From assembly GCA_944388865.1 (NCBI GenBank), contig CALXKM010000051.1:1-64000 (forward strand): a stretch of DNA of 64,000 nt, read 5' to 3'. This DNA is from an uncultured Duodenibacillus sp. (lineage in GTDB: Bacteria; Pseudomonadota; Gammaproteobacteria; Burkholderiales; Burkholderiaceae_F). Position numbers and translations under genes: made by a program. This document shows positions 1 through 7,235 of the stretch, in pieces; positions within the stretch are counted from its first letter, which is position 1; the number at the start of each line of letters is the position of its first letter. Under the pieces are notes generated by a model that saw only the letters and a list, made by a program, of their open reading frames with translations, had not been told where the DNA came from and ran no database searches.

Positions 1-23
1 AAGGCAGTAGTCGAGGCGCGCAG

Positions 24-92
24 CCGGTGGAGGGGCAGAGAAGGATCCTCCCGGGCTCCGCCCGGGCCCCTCCATCTCTGCCCCTCCACCGG
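24..92. repeat. Perfect 18-bp inverted repeat with nested hairpin
   Basis: The arms CCGGTGGAGGGGCAGAGA (24-41) and its exact reverse complement (75-92) enclose a second hairpin, CCCGGGC (50-56) and GCCCGGG (60-66) with a 3-nt loop. The whole forms a very stable nested stem. There is no T-run directly after it, so it is not a standard rho-independent terminator. It lies at the left edge just before foreign-looking DNA. It could be a terminator-like structure of a gene outside the window or the end of a mobile segment; the sequence does not decide. Confidence 0.8.
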
Positions 93-138
93 CATGGGTA
101 TGGCATACTGAATCCCCTAAAGAAAAAAGGCAGTCAAC

Positions 139-468
139 TTGACTGCCCCTGATCAACCACCCCAGACACAAAAATCGAGACACTCCCTGCTGGCGCAGCA
201 ATATGGAACAGAAATGGATGTGTACTATAAAGCGGGGCATCTGTTCCGTTCGGTTTCAGCCCTGAATCAAGTCTTGTTTGCTTTGAATCGTACTTATTGC
301 CTCAACGAGAAAAAAGCAACTTTGCGTATCAATCAGCTGCCTATCGTTCCCAAATGTTATCACGAAAGAGTAAACAAGATTTTCTCTTTATGTGGGGAAT
401 CTAGTTCCGGTGCAGTCAAAATCCTGCGACAGTTGATAGATGAGGTGGAAATAGAAATCCACAAATGA
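139..468 (+). pseudogene. C-terminal fragment of a DUF4037-like nucleotidyltransferase
   Basis: The open frame begins just after an in-frame TAA (118-120) with only a TTG and no convincing Shine-Dalgarno, so it looks like the tail of a longer protein. The 109-residue product holds the pattern YYKAGHLFRSVSALNQVLF and FALNRTYCLNEKK, which I recall from the C-terminal helical part of DUF4037-type nucleotidyltransferase-fold proteins. The N-terminal catalytic part (GS...D.D) is absent. The segment is followed by a Bacteroidota-type gene, so it is probably of the same foreign origin. Family assignment is from memory of the motif; function in this state is unlikely. Confidence 0.5.
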
Positions 469-578
469 ATTTATTATGTTTGCCCACGCCTAAATTTCTT
501 CCAATCCGCCCCGATAACCGCCGTCCCCAGCGGGGACAGCCGAAATCGGTCAGGATTGCAATTTTCCCCGCTTCGGGC

Positions 579-609
579 TTGGCGCATCGGGAAGATTTGG
601 CTACATTTG
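579..609 (+). promoter_or_regulatory. Bacteroidota-type promoter (-33/-7)
   Basis: TTGG (579-582) lies exactly 19 bp before TACATTTG (602-609). This fits the Bacteroidota housekeeping promoter pattern (-33 TTTG, about 19 bp, -7 TAnnTTTG) with one mismatch in the -33 element. It ends 27 bp before the ATG (637) of the DUF6261 gene. It does not resemble a sigma-70 promoter of the proteobacterial host, so it may be silent here. Confidence 0.5.
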
Positions 610-636
610 TTGCAGAAACATCAAATTATCACGAAT

Positions 637-1409
637 ATGAAAAAGATTCTTACACTAAATGTGATACAACTCCGCTCGGAAGAATGCTTCGGCTATTTGA
701 AACAAGTCGAGACTGAAACGGCAAACCTACCATACAAGAGGAAACGGAAACCCCAAGTATAGTAAGTGTCCTTTCCGCTACCGATTCTATATTGGAAACG
801 AAAGTCAACGAATTCACCACCGCTGTCGATGGTTTCGACGATGCGCTGAAAGCGTCCGCCACGAATCCAGCCACCGTCACGGCAACCACTGCCGACGATG
901 CCTTCGATGCCGCTTGGCGTGGGGCGAACAACTACCTGGCGGCGATGTGCGCCCACCTGACCGCCGACATTGCCGCTGCCGCCTCCGAAGCGAAAAGCCC
1001 GTTCGACAAGTACGGCGACCCCACGAAACTGGCGCAAACGGAAGAAAGTGGCGTGTTGCACAATCTTTTGAAGGACTTGGACACATTCGATGCAAGCAAG
1101 CGTACTTCGCTGAATCTTGATGTATGGATTGCCGATTTAAAAACGAAAGAAGAAGCGTTTCTCGCCGCAGCCGCCCAGCGCACGGAGGAGGACGCAGCCC
1201 GTCAGGTGGGCATCGTAAAGGAACCCCGCATCGCCGCCGAAGCTGCCTACCGCTCGTTGGTAGATACGGTTAATGCGCTGGTGATGATAAACGGCGATGC
1301 TAATTACGCAACGTTCATCGACCACGTGAACGCGATGATTGAGCGGCAAAAAGTCATCTCTAAGGCACGTGTGACCCGTGCGAAGAAAGAGGACAAGTCT
1401 GCCGAGTAA
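637..1409 (+). pseudogene. DUF6261 family protein, frameshifted
   Basis: The reading frame starts at ATG 637 (MKKILTLNVIQL...) and continues as a family-like N terminus to ...ETETANLP. It then runs into a TAG at 760-762. The same protein resumes in another frame (...EETETPSIVSVLSATDS...), continuing to a stop at 1407-1409. The join lies about 730-745 and one indel would explain it. The C-terminal part has the features I know from DUF6261, a family of unknown function found in Bacteroidota: KYGDPTKLAQTEESG, a stretch AEAAYRSLVDTVNALVMING and FIDHVNAMIERQK. It is surrounded by a Bacteroidota-type promoter and terminator. Probably horizontally acquired and decaying; a sequencing error at the indel is the alternative. 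Confidence 0.65.
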
Positions 1410-1432
1410 GACATATTAATAGGTATAGGATT

Positions 1433-1466
1433 AGCCCCTGCGGACTGCGGGTCGTGGGGACTTTTT
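1433..1466 (+). terminator. Terminator-like hairpin after DUF6261 gene
   Basis: CCCC (1435-1438) can pair with GGGG (1456-1459), with further G/C pairs inside (TGCGG/CTGCG region), followed by A-C-TTTTT (1462-1466). It sits 24 nt after the DUF6261 stop codon, as expected for that gene's terminator. Confidence 0.5.
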
Positions 1467-1785
1467 CATTGAATACGTGTCGCCCTACGCGCCACTTCGG
1501 GCAGGTGGTTCATCAAGAGACTCTCCGTCTCGCTTTGTTGTTTTATTGCTTCCACGACATGCAACAGGTGTACCTCCTTTTCCGCCAATAGTGTTTGTAT
1601 CCCTATTGCTGACCAGGAGGCAAAAGTGACTTACTATGCTTATATGCTTGAGGAACGGAATGCCAAACAACAGCTTTTATACGATAGACTAGAGAAGCAC
1701 AGACTGTTTTAAATCAAAAGAGTGAAAAGCTCTGAAAGTATTTAGATTCTCTTAGAATTGCTGAATGATTTTTTGTTTTGTTAAA

Positions 1786-1886
1786 TTACTGGTTGGAATT
1801 ATCTTTTTAAATTTGGTTTTTCAACCATTAATAAATTTTTCCTCGTTAAGAGTGGTAACTTTGATGAAGTATTTTCCAACCAGTAA
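1786..1886. repeat. Inverted repeat TTACTGGTTGGAA / TTCCAACCAGTAA
   Basis: A perfect 13-bp inverted repeat, arms 1786-1798 and 1874-1886, spaced by 75 bp of AT-rich DNA. It lies immediately left of the IS target duplication. It may be a relic of an earlier small mobile element or a protein-binding pair; no gene lies between the arms. Confidence 0.6.
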
Positions 1887-1888
1887 AT

Positions 1889-1895
1889 TTACATA
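1889..1895. repeat. Left copy of 7-bp target site duplication TTACATA
   Basis: TTACATA abuts the left terminal repeat of the IS. The same 7 bases abut the right terminal repeat (3839-3845). Matching copies on both sides indicate that the flanks were contiguous before the element inserted. Confidence 0.7.
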
Positions 1896-1948
1896 TCTAA
1901 ATTCTCCCGTACCCGTACGTAGGAATGGCGAATCGACTCTGGGAAGAG

Positions 1949-3706
1949 CTATCTCGGCCCCCATTCTGGCAATGTTGTAAAGAGGTCCGGGAAACCCATT
2001 CTGAGTGCGATGTTGTGTTGTTTTTTCGTTACTTCAGACCACCTTCTGCCACCATGTCCGTCGAAGATCATGTAGATGCCTTCGAGATGGTTCTTCAGTT
2101 CATTCAAGCTCATGTCCCGCGCCAGAGGTTCGAGCGTCTTCAGATTGCCTTTGCTGTCGGCAACCGTCACGGACTTTTTCATTAGAGCGTACAGACGGCT
2201 AAGAATCGTCATGGCCACAAAGGAGATGATGAATCTTCCTTCGGCCGTATCTTCCTTGTGCGAGCGTACGACAGACATGTCCGCCGAACTTTTTCCCGCT
2301 TTGAATGTTTTTTCGATTAGGTCCCTTGTGCCGTATATTTCGATCGCCTCTTGCGCCGTACAGGGCATTGTCGTGATATTGCAGAAAAAGCCGAAATAGC
2401 GAGTCGCCAAATCGATGGCTTGATGATCCTGCTCAAGCGCAGCACCCGGCTCTTTCGTACCTTTGAAGAATTTCAACCACGGGCTCTTCAACAGAGGACA
2501 CTCTTGAGTCTTGTCTGTCGGTTTGTATTGAAGCCATTGTTTTTCAAAATTTTCAAGCATTCGCCTAAATGCCATGTGCTCCATGTGCGTCTTCGTGTCG
2601 CTGCGGTAGACATGCACCCAAAACCGCCTTTGTTTGCCGTCCTCAAATTTGCGCTCGACAGCAACGCTTCGGCCCCAGCATTCATGCCCTCTGATGTACG
2701 ATGAGCTCTGCCAAAGGTAGGGCAGTGCTTCTTCGATCGCATTCTGCACCCAGGAAATATCGGTGCGGGCTGCCATGACAATACGGCTGTTTGTGTCGAT
2801 GAAGTTGGCGATGTTGCCGCTCGAACAATATCCGCGGTCCAGAACAGCTGCAAAAACACGCTTGCCCTCTGTAAGTTCATCGAATCTGAAGAGCATATCC
2901 TTGACGGTTGTCACATCGGTGATGTTGCCCGGAAGCGTGCGAAACAAGACGGGCAGTCCGGATTTGTTTCCCACCAGAAGAACCAAACCGATCTGTCTTT
3001 GAAAACCGCCTGTTTTGCCCAAACCCAGCTGAGCGTAAGAAATTTCCTGAGCTTCAGATGCAACCTCCGTGGCGTCAAAACAAAGAACCTCGCTTTCGGG
3101 AAGTCGTGCCATGCGAGCCCCGAAAAAAAGCTTTCTCCACCCCGGCACGGCAGTCAACGAAGCCAGCAAATCGGTCATGTCTCTTGACGAGATGCCGCCG
3201 ACATAGGGCAGCAGCTTGTTCTGACACCAAGATTCGTAAAGATAAGTGGCATTAGAAGTTGTGTGCAGCCACTGAAATGCAATGGAGACAATGGCGGCGG
3301 CTCTTTGTTTGCCCCAAACAGCTTCGATGTCTTCAATGAGTCCGCAGCTTTTGGCTATGGCGTAATAAAGAGGAAATTCACAGGCCTGCCGAGCCTCAAG
3401 CGATGCGACAAAATCCATTGGCTGACCGGATTGAGCAAGGGCGCTTTTGCTCTCGGATTTGGCTACCAGCCGCTTAGAACCATCTCGCTTGTAAAGATTG
3501 TTGTACTGCTCGTTAGTGAGGTACTCATTGTCAACGATATAGCCAATGTAGAGGCGCTTTTCCTTGCCGCGGCCGGCCTCCTTGTCCCAATAGTAAAGGC
3601 GCTCGATAACACGCAGGTGACCGCGGTCATTGACGATGCGGGCTTTACGGTTTGAAAGTGGAAAATTTTTAACGGATTTGGGCTCGGGAAGCGTCTGTTT
3701 TGGCAT
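1949..3706 (-). CDS. DDE transposase, IS1634/IS4-like
   Basis: This 585-residue protein catalyses cut-and-paste transposition of the surrounding element. The RNase H-like catalytic residues are visible: a first Asp in LCFDATEV (about residue 209), a second in AVLDRGYCSSGN (about 290), and the Glu within a perfect IS4-superfamily YREK signature, Y-x2-R-x3-E-x6-K (YGTRDLIEKTFKAGK, about 458-472). The N terminus holds the KARIVNDRGHLRVIERLYYW segment common in IS1634 members. The gene has an AGAGGA Shine-Dalgarno about 9 nt before the ATG and a strong promoter inside the right end of the IS. No frameshift or internal stop is seen, so it is likely functional. Confidence 0.9.
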   Translation of the reverse strand: MPKQTLPEPKSVKNFPLSNRKARIVNDRGHLRVIERLYYWDKEAGRGKEKRLYIGYIVDNEYLTNEQYNNLYKRDGSKRLVAKSESKSALAQSGQPMDFVASLEARQACEFPLYYAIAKSCGLIEDIEAVWGKQRAAAIVSIAFQWLHTTSNATYLYESWCQNKLLPYVGGISSRDMTDLLASLTAVPGWRKLFFGARMARLPESEVLCFDATEVASEAQEISYAQLGLGKTGGFQRQIGLVLLVGNKSGLPVLFRTLPGNITDVTTVKDMLFRFDELTEGKRVFAAVLDRGYCSSGNIANFIDTNSRIVMAARTDISWVQNAIEEALPYLWQSSSYIRGHECWGRSVAVERKFEDGKQRRFWVHVYRSDTKTHMEHMAFRRMLENFEKQWLQYKPTDKTQECPLLKSPWLKFFKGTKEPGAALEQDHQAIDLATRYFGFFCNITTMPCTAQEAIEIYGTRDLIEKTFKAGKSSADMSVVRSHKEDTAEGRFIISFVAMTILSRLYALMKKSVTVADSKGNLKTLEPLARDMSLNELKNHLEGIYMIFDGHGGRRWSEVTKKQHNIALRMGFPDLFTTLPEWGPR

Positions 3707-3735
3707 GGGGAAAATCCTCTCTTGATACGGATGTT

Positions 3736-3765
3736 ATTATATCATGTACATACGTATGTTGTCAA
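3736..3765 (-). promoter_or_regulatory. Transposase promoter with palindrome in the spacer
   Basis: On the minus strand, TTGACA (plus 3760-3765) is separated by 18 bp from TATAAT (plus 3736-3741); both hexamers match the sigma-70 consensus exactly. The spacer contains the perfect 12-bp palindrome ACATACGTATGT (3748-3759). It reads toward the transposase start at 3706. A consensus promoter with an operator-like spacer palindrome suggests repression, which is inference. Confidence 0.75.
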
Positions 3766-3838
3766 AAAAAATTACCTCGAAAATCAATGTTTTCAAAGGA
3801 ATTTTTTGATCCTACGGATTCCCTGTGGCGAATTTAGA

Positions 3839-3845
3839 TTACATA
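3839..3845. repeat. Right copy of 7-bp target site duplication TTACATA
   Basis: Directly follows the right terminal repeat and matches 1889-1895 exactly. Confidence 0.7.
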
Positions 3846-3882
3846 CCCCTTTTTTTGACGCATAGCTGAAGAACGCCGGCCT

Positions 3883-4452
3883 TCAAATCTTGAGCATATG
3901 CGCGCGATAGTGCTTGAGCTCGTCAATCGACTCGAGAATATCGCTTAATGCCTCGTGGCGCGTTGCCTTTTTAAAGGAGCTCACCACCTCTGGCTTCCAG
4001 CGGCGGGCCAGTTCCTTTAATGTGGAAACATCAATGCTGCGGTAGTGGAAATACGCCTCAAGCCGCGGCATCCAACGAGCCATGAACCTGCGGTCCTGTC
4101 CGATCGTGTTGCCGCACATGGGCGAGCTCTGGGGCCCAACAAAACGGGCAAATTCAGCCAGCAAAATGTCGCTGGCCTGCTCTTCGTCAACCGTGCTCTC
4201 AAGCACGCGCCCGATCAACCCCGAGCGGCCATGCGTGGCCGTATTCCAGGCGTCCATGCTGTTCATTATGCGTTCATTCTGATGTACGGCAATGACCGGA
4301 CATTCGTGAATGACGTTGAGTTCGGCATCGGTTATAACCGCCGCCACCTCAATGACGCGGTTGACTTCGGGCTGCAGCCCGGTCATCTCCATATCAACCC
4401 AGATGAGGTTGCTGTCGCTGAATTTAGGATCTCTTTGAATCGTCGTACTCAT
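3883..4452 (-). CDS. orn: Oligoribonuclease
   Basis: Degrades 2-5 nt RNA oligonucleotides to mononucleotides at the end of mRNA decay, and also pGpG. The 189-residue length fits the family. DEDDh exonuclease motifs are visible: LIWVDMEMTGL (Exo I, D and E), CGNTIGQDRRFM (Exo II, Asp) and HEALSDILESI (Exo III, His and Asp). The longer frame upstream (to 4632) has a non-family N terminus, so the ATG at 4452 (MSTTIQRDPKF) is preferred, although its Shine-Dalgarno is weak. It is divergent from the M48-like gene and rsgA, the usual betaproteobacterial arrangement. The IS inserted just past its 3' end leaves the coding sequence intact. Confidence 0.95.
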   Translation of the reverse strand: MSTTIQRDPKFSDSNLIWVDMEMTGLQPEVNRVIEVAAVITDAELNVIHECPVIAVHQNERIMNSMDAWNTATHGRSGLIGRVLESTVDEEQASDILLAEFARFVGPQSSPMCGNTIGQDRRFMARWMPRLEAYFHYRSIDVSTLKELARRWKPEVVSSFKKATRHEALSDILESIDELKHYRAHMLKI

Positions 4453-4591
4453 AATCTTGGAGAAATTTTTTAATTCTGTGCGCAGTTTAGACCGAGTCCA
4501 TGCCTGCAATGAGGCCTTGTGGAAAATATTTTTCTTTGCCGTCCACAAGATCAGTCGAAGAAAGGCTATCCTTAGAGGGTGAATTTTAGTT

Positions 4592-6076
4592 TTGCTTTCC
4601 TTTCTGGTCATGGACATTGCGTCTGCGCTCAATGCTCTTTTTGTCGCCCTTGTTGTCTTTTACGTCTGCATTCATTCTGGCTTGACGATTTTTGAAGTCC
4701 GCACGGCGGAAGCCTCGGCAAACATCGTCCCTGCAGCTTTTCGCTTTCGCATTTCTCTTGCACAGCACAGAAAAGCCGTCGACTACTCAGGCGAACTGCT
4801 GCAGTGCGATCTGGTCAATTCAATTTTGGGCGCAGCCATCGCCGTGGTTCTCACCTTCGGCGGAGGCTTGAGCGTCATTTTGGCAGGCATCACAGCCGTA
4901 AGCGGCCAAGGGCTAGCCAGCCAATGCATTCTTCTTGCCAGCATGACGCTTTTGCTTGCGATCATTGATCTGCCGGTTGCTTGGTGGCGTGATTTTCGCG
5001 TTAATGAACGCTACGGCTTTGAAAAAACGCCGTCTCGAAAGTGGCTCATCTCTCGCATCAACGAACTGCTCGCTGGCTGGATGACTGCATTGCCCGTAAT
5101 CTGCGCCTTTTCCTTCATCTGCGTTTCAGCCTCCTACCACTGGTGGATGTTTGCCTTTTTCCTAACCTTCTGCTGGTATTTCTGGAAGATCATTCTTGCC
5201 CCCAACTGGTTCATCGGCTATGCCGCAGACGTCAAACCCATGCAAAAGGGCGAACTCAAAGACAAGCTCTTGCATTTGCTCAAAGAACTCGGACACCCGA
5301 CAGCTGGAGTTTTTGTTGCTGATCGCCCTCGCAGCTGGAGGCACGGACATGCGATTCTTGCTCGACGTCCGGGACAAACGCGGCTGATTTTATTCAATCA
5401 CGTATTTAAAGAGCTCAACGACGAAGAAGTGCTTGCTGTAGCGGCCTGCGCCATCGGGCGCATCAACCGCTGGCACAATGCTGCGCGCCTGGCCTTCTTT
5501 ACTGCGTTAAGCGGCTTTTTCTGGTACGGCTTTGCCTGGCTTTCCGAGAAAGAATTCTTCTACCGCGCGCTCAACATTGAACCCGCGCTTGCCATGCCGG
5601 AAGGCACAGTCAATCCGGCGCTTCTTTTCATTATCTTGCTCACAATCGTACCGGTTGTACTCTACCCCGCCGTCTTTTTCATTCACGGCTTTACGCGCAT
5701 GCTTGACTATGATGAGGACGCCTACGCCGTCACACATGTCGGCGCCAAGCCTTTAGCCAGAGCTCTGGCCAAACTGCACCGCGACTATCGCAGGTCGCTT
5801 ACGCCCAATCGCTTTTATTCTCTTGCCAACCACAGGCGTCCGCATGTCACGCAGCGCATTGAAGCAGCCCTGCTCACTGAAAAGCGCGATCGTCGCCACA
5901 CGGCCAATGCCGCAGTTGATGAAAAGCGTGCCCGCGCCGCACTCTACAATGCGCTGCTTGCCAAGCGGCGAGAGGAAAGAAACGAAAGACTTGCGCTGCG
6001 CGTGCAGCTCAAGAGTGAAAAATTGCGCGAAGCCGCCAATCTGCGCATGCGCGGCTTTTCGCTTCCAGCACACTGA
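4592..6076 (+). CDS. M48 (Ste24-like) membrane protease homologue lacking the zinc site
   Basis: A 494-residue polytopic membrane protein with the layout of CAAX-type M48 proteases: an N-terminal helix followed by VPAAFRFRISLAQHRKAVDYS, several hydrophobic segments, then the peptidase domain with RLILFNHVFKELNDEEVLAV. Where active enzymes have HELGH, this protein has CAIGR (about residues 286-290), so both His ligands and the catalytic Glu are replaced. The third ligand region reads DYDEDAYA (about 372-379) with Asp in place of Glu. The reading frame is intact, so it looks like a conserved pseudo-enzyme rather than a decaying gene. The usual place of this family is between orn and rsgA, as here. 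Start TTG 4592 has a GAGGG upstream; ATG 4610 is an alternative. Its stop is 7 nt before the rsgA start, suggesting co-transcription. Confidence 0.8.
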   Translation: MLSFLVMDIASALNALFVALVVFYVCIHSGLTIFEVRTAEASANIVPAAFRFRISLAQHRKAVDYSGELLQCDLVNSILGAAIAVVLTFGGGLSVILAGITAVSGQGLASQCILLASMTLLLAIIDLPVAWWRDFRVNERYGFEKTPSRKWLISRINELLAGWMTALPVICAFSFICVSASYHWWMFAFFLTFCWYFWKIILAPNWFIGYAADVKPMQKGELKDKLLHLLKELGHPTAGVFVADRPRSWRHGHAILARRPGQTRLILFNHVFKELNDEEVLAVAACAIGRINRWHNAARLAFFTALSGFFWYGFAWLSEKEFFYRALNIEPALAMPEGTVNPALLFIILLTIVPVVLYPAVFFIHGFTRMLDYDEDAYAVTHVGAKPLARALAKLHRDYRRSLTPNRFYSLANHRRPHVTQRIEAALLTEKRDRRHTANAAVDEKRARAALYNALLAKRREERNERLALRVQLKSEKLREAANLRMRGFSLPAH

Positions 6077-6083
6077 AACCGAC

Positions 6084-7028
6084 ATGGCCAAAACAGGCAA
6101 ACACAGAGAGCCTTTGCCCGACGATGCATTTCAAGCTCTCGTCACCCGCACGCACGGCAGACATCATTTTGTGACCGATGCCCAAGGACGCACTTTTGAA
6201 GCGCACCGCCGAGGAAAAAAGTCCGACGTGGTGGTGGGTGATCAAGTGACGTGCACGGCCGCGCAGGGCGATGTTGCAGCCATTGAATCCATTGCGCCTC
6301 GCCGCAATCTTCTTTACCGCAGCGATGAGTGGCGCACCAAGGAGCTTGCCTCCAATCTTGATCTTGTGGCCGTTGTTTTTGCTCCCCGCCCTGCCTTTAA
6401 TCCTTGGTTTGTCTGGAAGGCTGTCATTGCGGCAAGAACTGAGGACATTGACGTTCTTCTCATTCGCAACAAAACCGACATGGCAGAAGACCGCGACGTG
6501 ATGGATGATTTCTGCCGTCTTATGCAAGCCGAATGCGGCGAAGACGTGGCTTGCCTTTCGGCTTCTGAACGACCAGAAGAAGCCAGAGCCGTTTTGGAAG
6601 AAAAATTTGCTGGAAAATCCGTGCTTCTTGTCGGTCAATCGGGAATGGGCAAAAGCACGATTCTCAACGATCTCATCCCTGAAGCAAATGCGCGCACGCG
6701 TGAATATTCCCAAGCGCTCAACCTCGGCAAGCAGACGACCACAACCACAACGCTCTATGAGGCGAGCTTTTTAGGAAAAAAAAGTTCGATCATCGACAGT
6801 CCCGGCTTTCAGGAATTTGGCCTTGCCCACGTCACTGCGCTTGACGTGCTGCGCGCCATGCCCGACATTGCCCGTCATGTCGAAGGCTGCCGCTTCTACA
6901 ACTGCACCCACACCAACGAGCCTGGCTGCTCGGTGAGAAAAGCTCTTGAAGCAGGGCTCATCAGCAAGGCGCGCTACGCCTTTTACTCTGAGATGATCAA
7001 GCTCATTTCTGAGCAAAAAAGCCTCTAG
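6084..7028 (+). CDS. rsgA: Ribosome small subunit-dependent GTPase A
   Basis: Circularly permuted GTPase that checks late 30S subunit maturation. Of 314 residues, the N-terminal OB fold (about 25-75) precedes the G domain: NKTD (G4), GQSGMGKSTILN (G1/P-loop), the T-rich G2 segment, and DSPGFQEFGL (G3). The C-terminal zinc motif GCRFYNCTHTNEPGC is complete. The ATG at 6084 (MAKTGKHREPLPDDAF) was chosen because upstream residues in the same frame only overlap the M48-like gene. It follows that gene by 7 nt and probably shares its transcript. A short GCTC/GAGC hairpin with a T-run (7099-7117) may end it. Confidence 0.95.
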   Translation: MAKTGKHREPLPDDAFQALVTRTHGRHHFVTDAQGRTFEAHRRGKKSDVVVGDQVTCTAAQGDVAAIESIAPRRNLLYRSDEWRTKELASNLDLVAVVFAPRPAFNPWFVWKAVIAARTEDIDVLLIRNKTDMAEDRDVMDDFCRLMQAECGEDVACLSASERPEEARAVLEEKFAGKSVLLVGQSGMGKSTILNDLIPEANARTREYSQALNLGKQTTTTTTLYEASFLGKKSSIIDSPGFQEFGLAHVTALDVLRAMPDIARHVEGCRFYNCTHTNEPGCSVRKALEAGLISKARYAFYSEMIKLISEQKSL

Positions 7029-7119
7029 CCTGCAGTCAGTCTTGCCCGCCATGTGCCGTGCGGTATGCGCAACTGGCTTCTTGGCCAAGTCCTAAGCCGC
7101 TCGAGAGAGCCTTTTTTCC

Positions 7120-7179
7120 AAAAAAAGTCCCCGCTCAGGAGCCGGCAGCATTGCAAACAGCCATGCCCAACGAGCGGGG
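7120..7179 (-). terminator. Terminator of the flavin reductase gene
   Basis: On the minus strand CCCCGCTC (plus 7172-7179) pairs with GAGCGGGG (plus 7129-7136) and is followed by AC and a run of seven T (plus 7120-7126). The loop is long. A second perfect 10-bp hairpin, CTCAGACTGC/GCAGTCTGAG (7195-7218), lies between it and the stop codon at 7236 but has no T-run. Confidence 0.6.
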
Positions 7180-7235
7180 CGGCCAAAAGGCCGTCTCAGA
7201 CTGCCTGCGCAGTCTGAGAACATTCCGTCAGAACA

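Larger units (their letters stand above)
1467..1895. other. AT-rich, gene-poor stretch left of the IS
   Basis: No convincing complete gene. A short open tail (about 1626-1712, + strand) encodes ...YYAYMLEERNAKQQLLYD... before a TAA and may be the end of a lost coding sequence; I do not recognise it. From about 1740 the DNA becomes distinctly AT-rich, unlike the rest of the window, and carries the inverted repeat at 1786-1886. Confidence 0.4.
1896..3838 (-). mobile_element. IS4-superfamily (IS1634-type) insertion sequence, 1943 bp
   Basis: The boundaries come from three features that agree: a single transposase gene filling the element, imperfect terminal inverted repeats of about 28 bp (left TCTAAATTC at 1896-1904 and CGTAGG at 1918-1923; right CCTACG at 3811-3816 and GAATTTAGA at 3830-3838), and a 7-bp direct repeat TTACATA on each side. 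It has inserted about 40 bp from the 3' end of orn, between the foreign-looking left segment and the housekeeping genes. The element looks complete and potentially active. Family name is by transposase resemblance, not by database search. Confidence 0.75.

Noticed and set aside
1896..3838. Assembly chimera exactly at the IS
   Set aside because: Matching 7-bp repeats on both sides indicate a genuine insertion into contiguous DNA. A chimeric join further left (before about 1740) remains possible.
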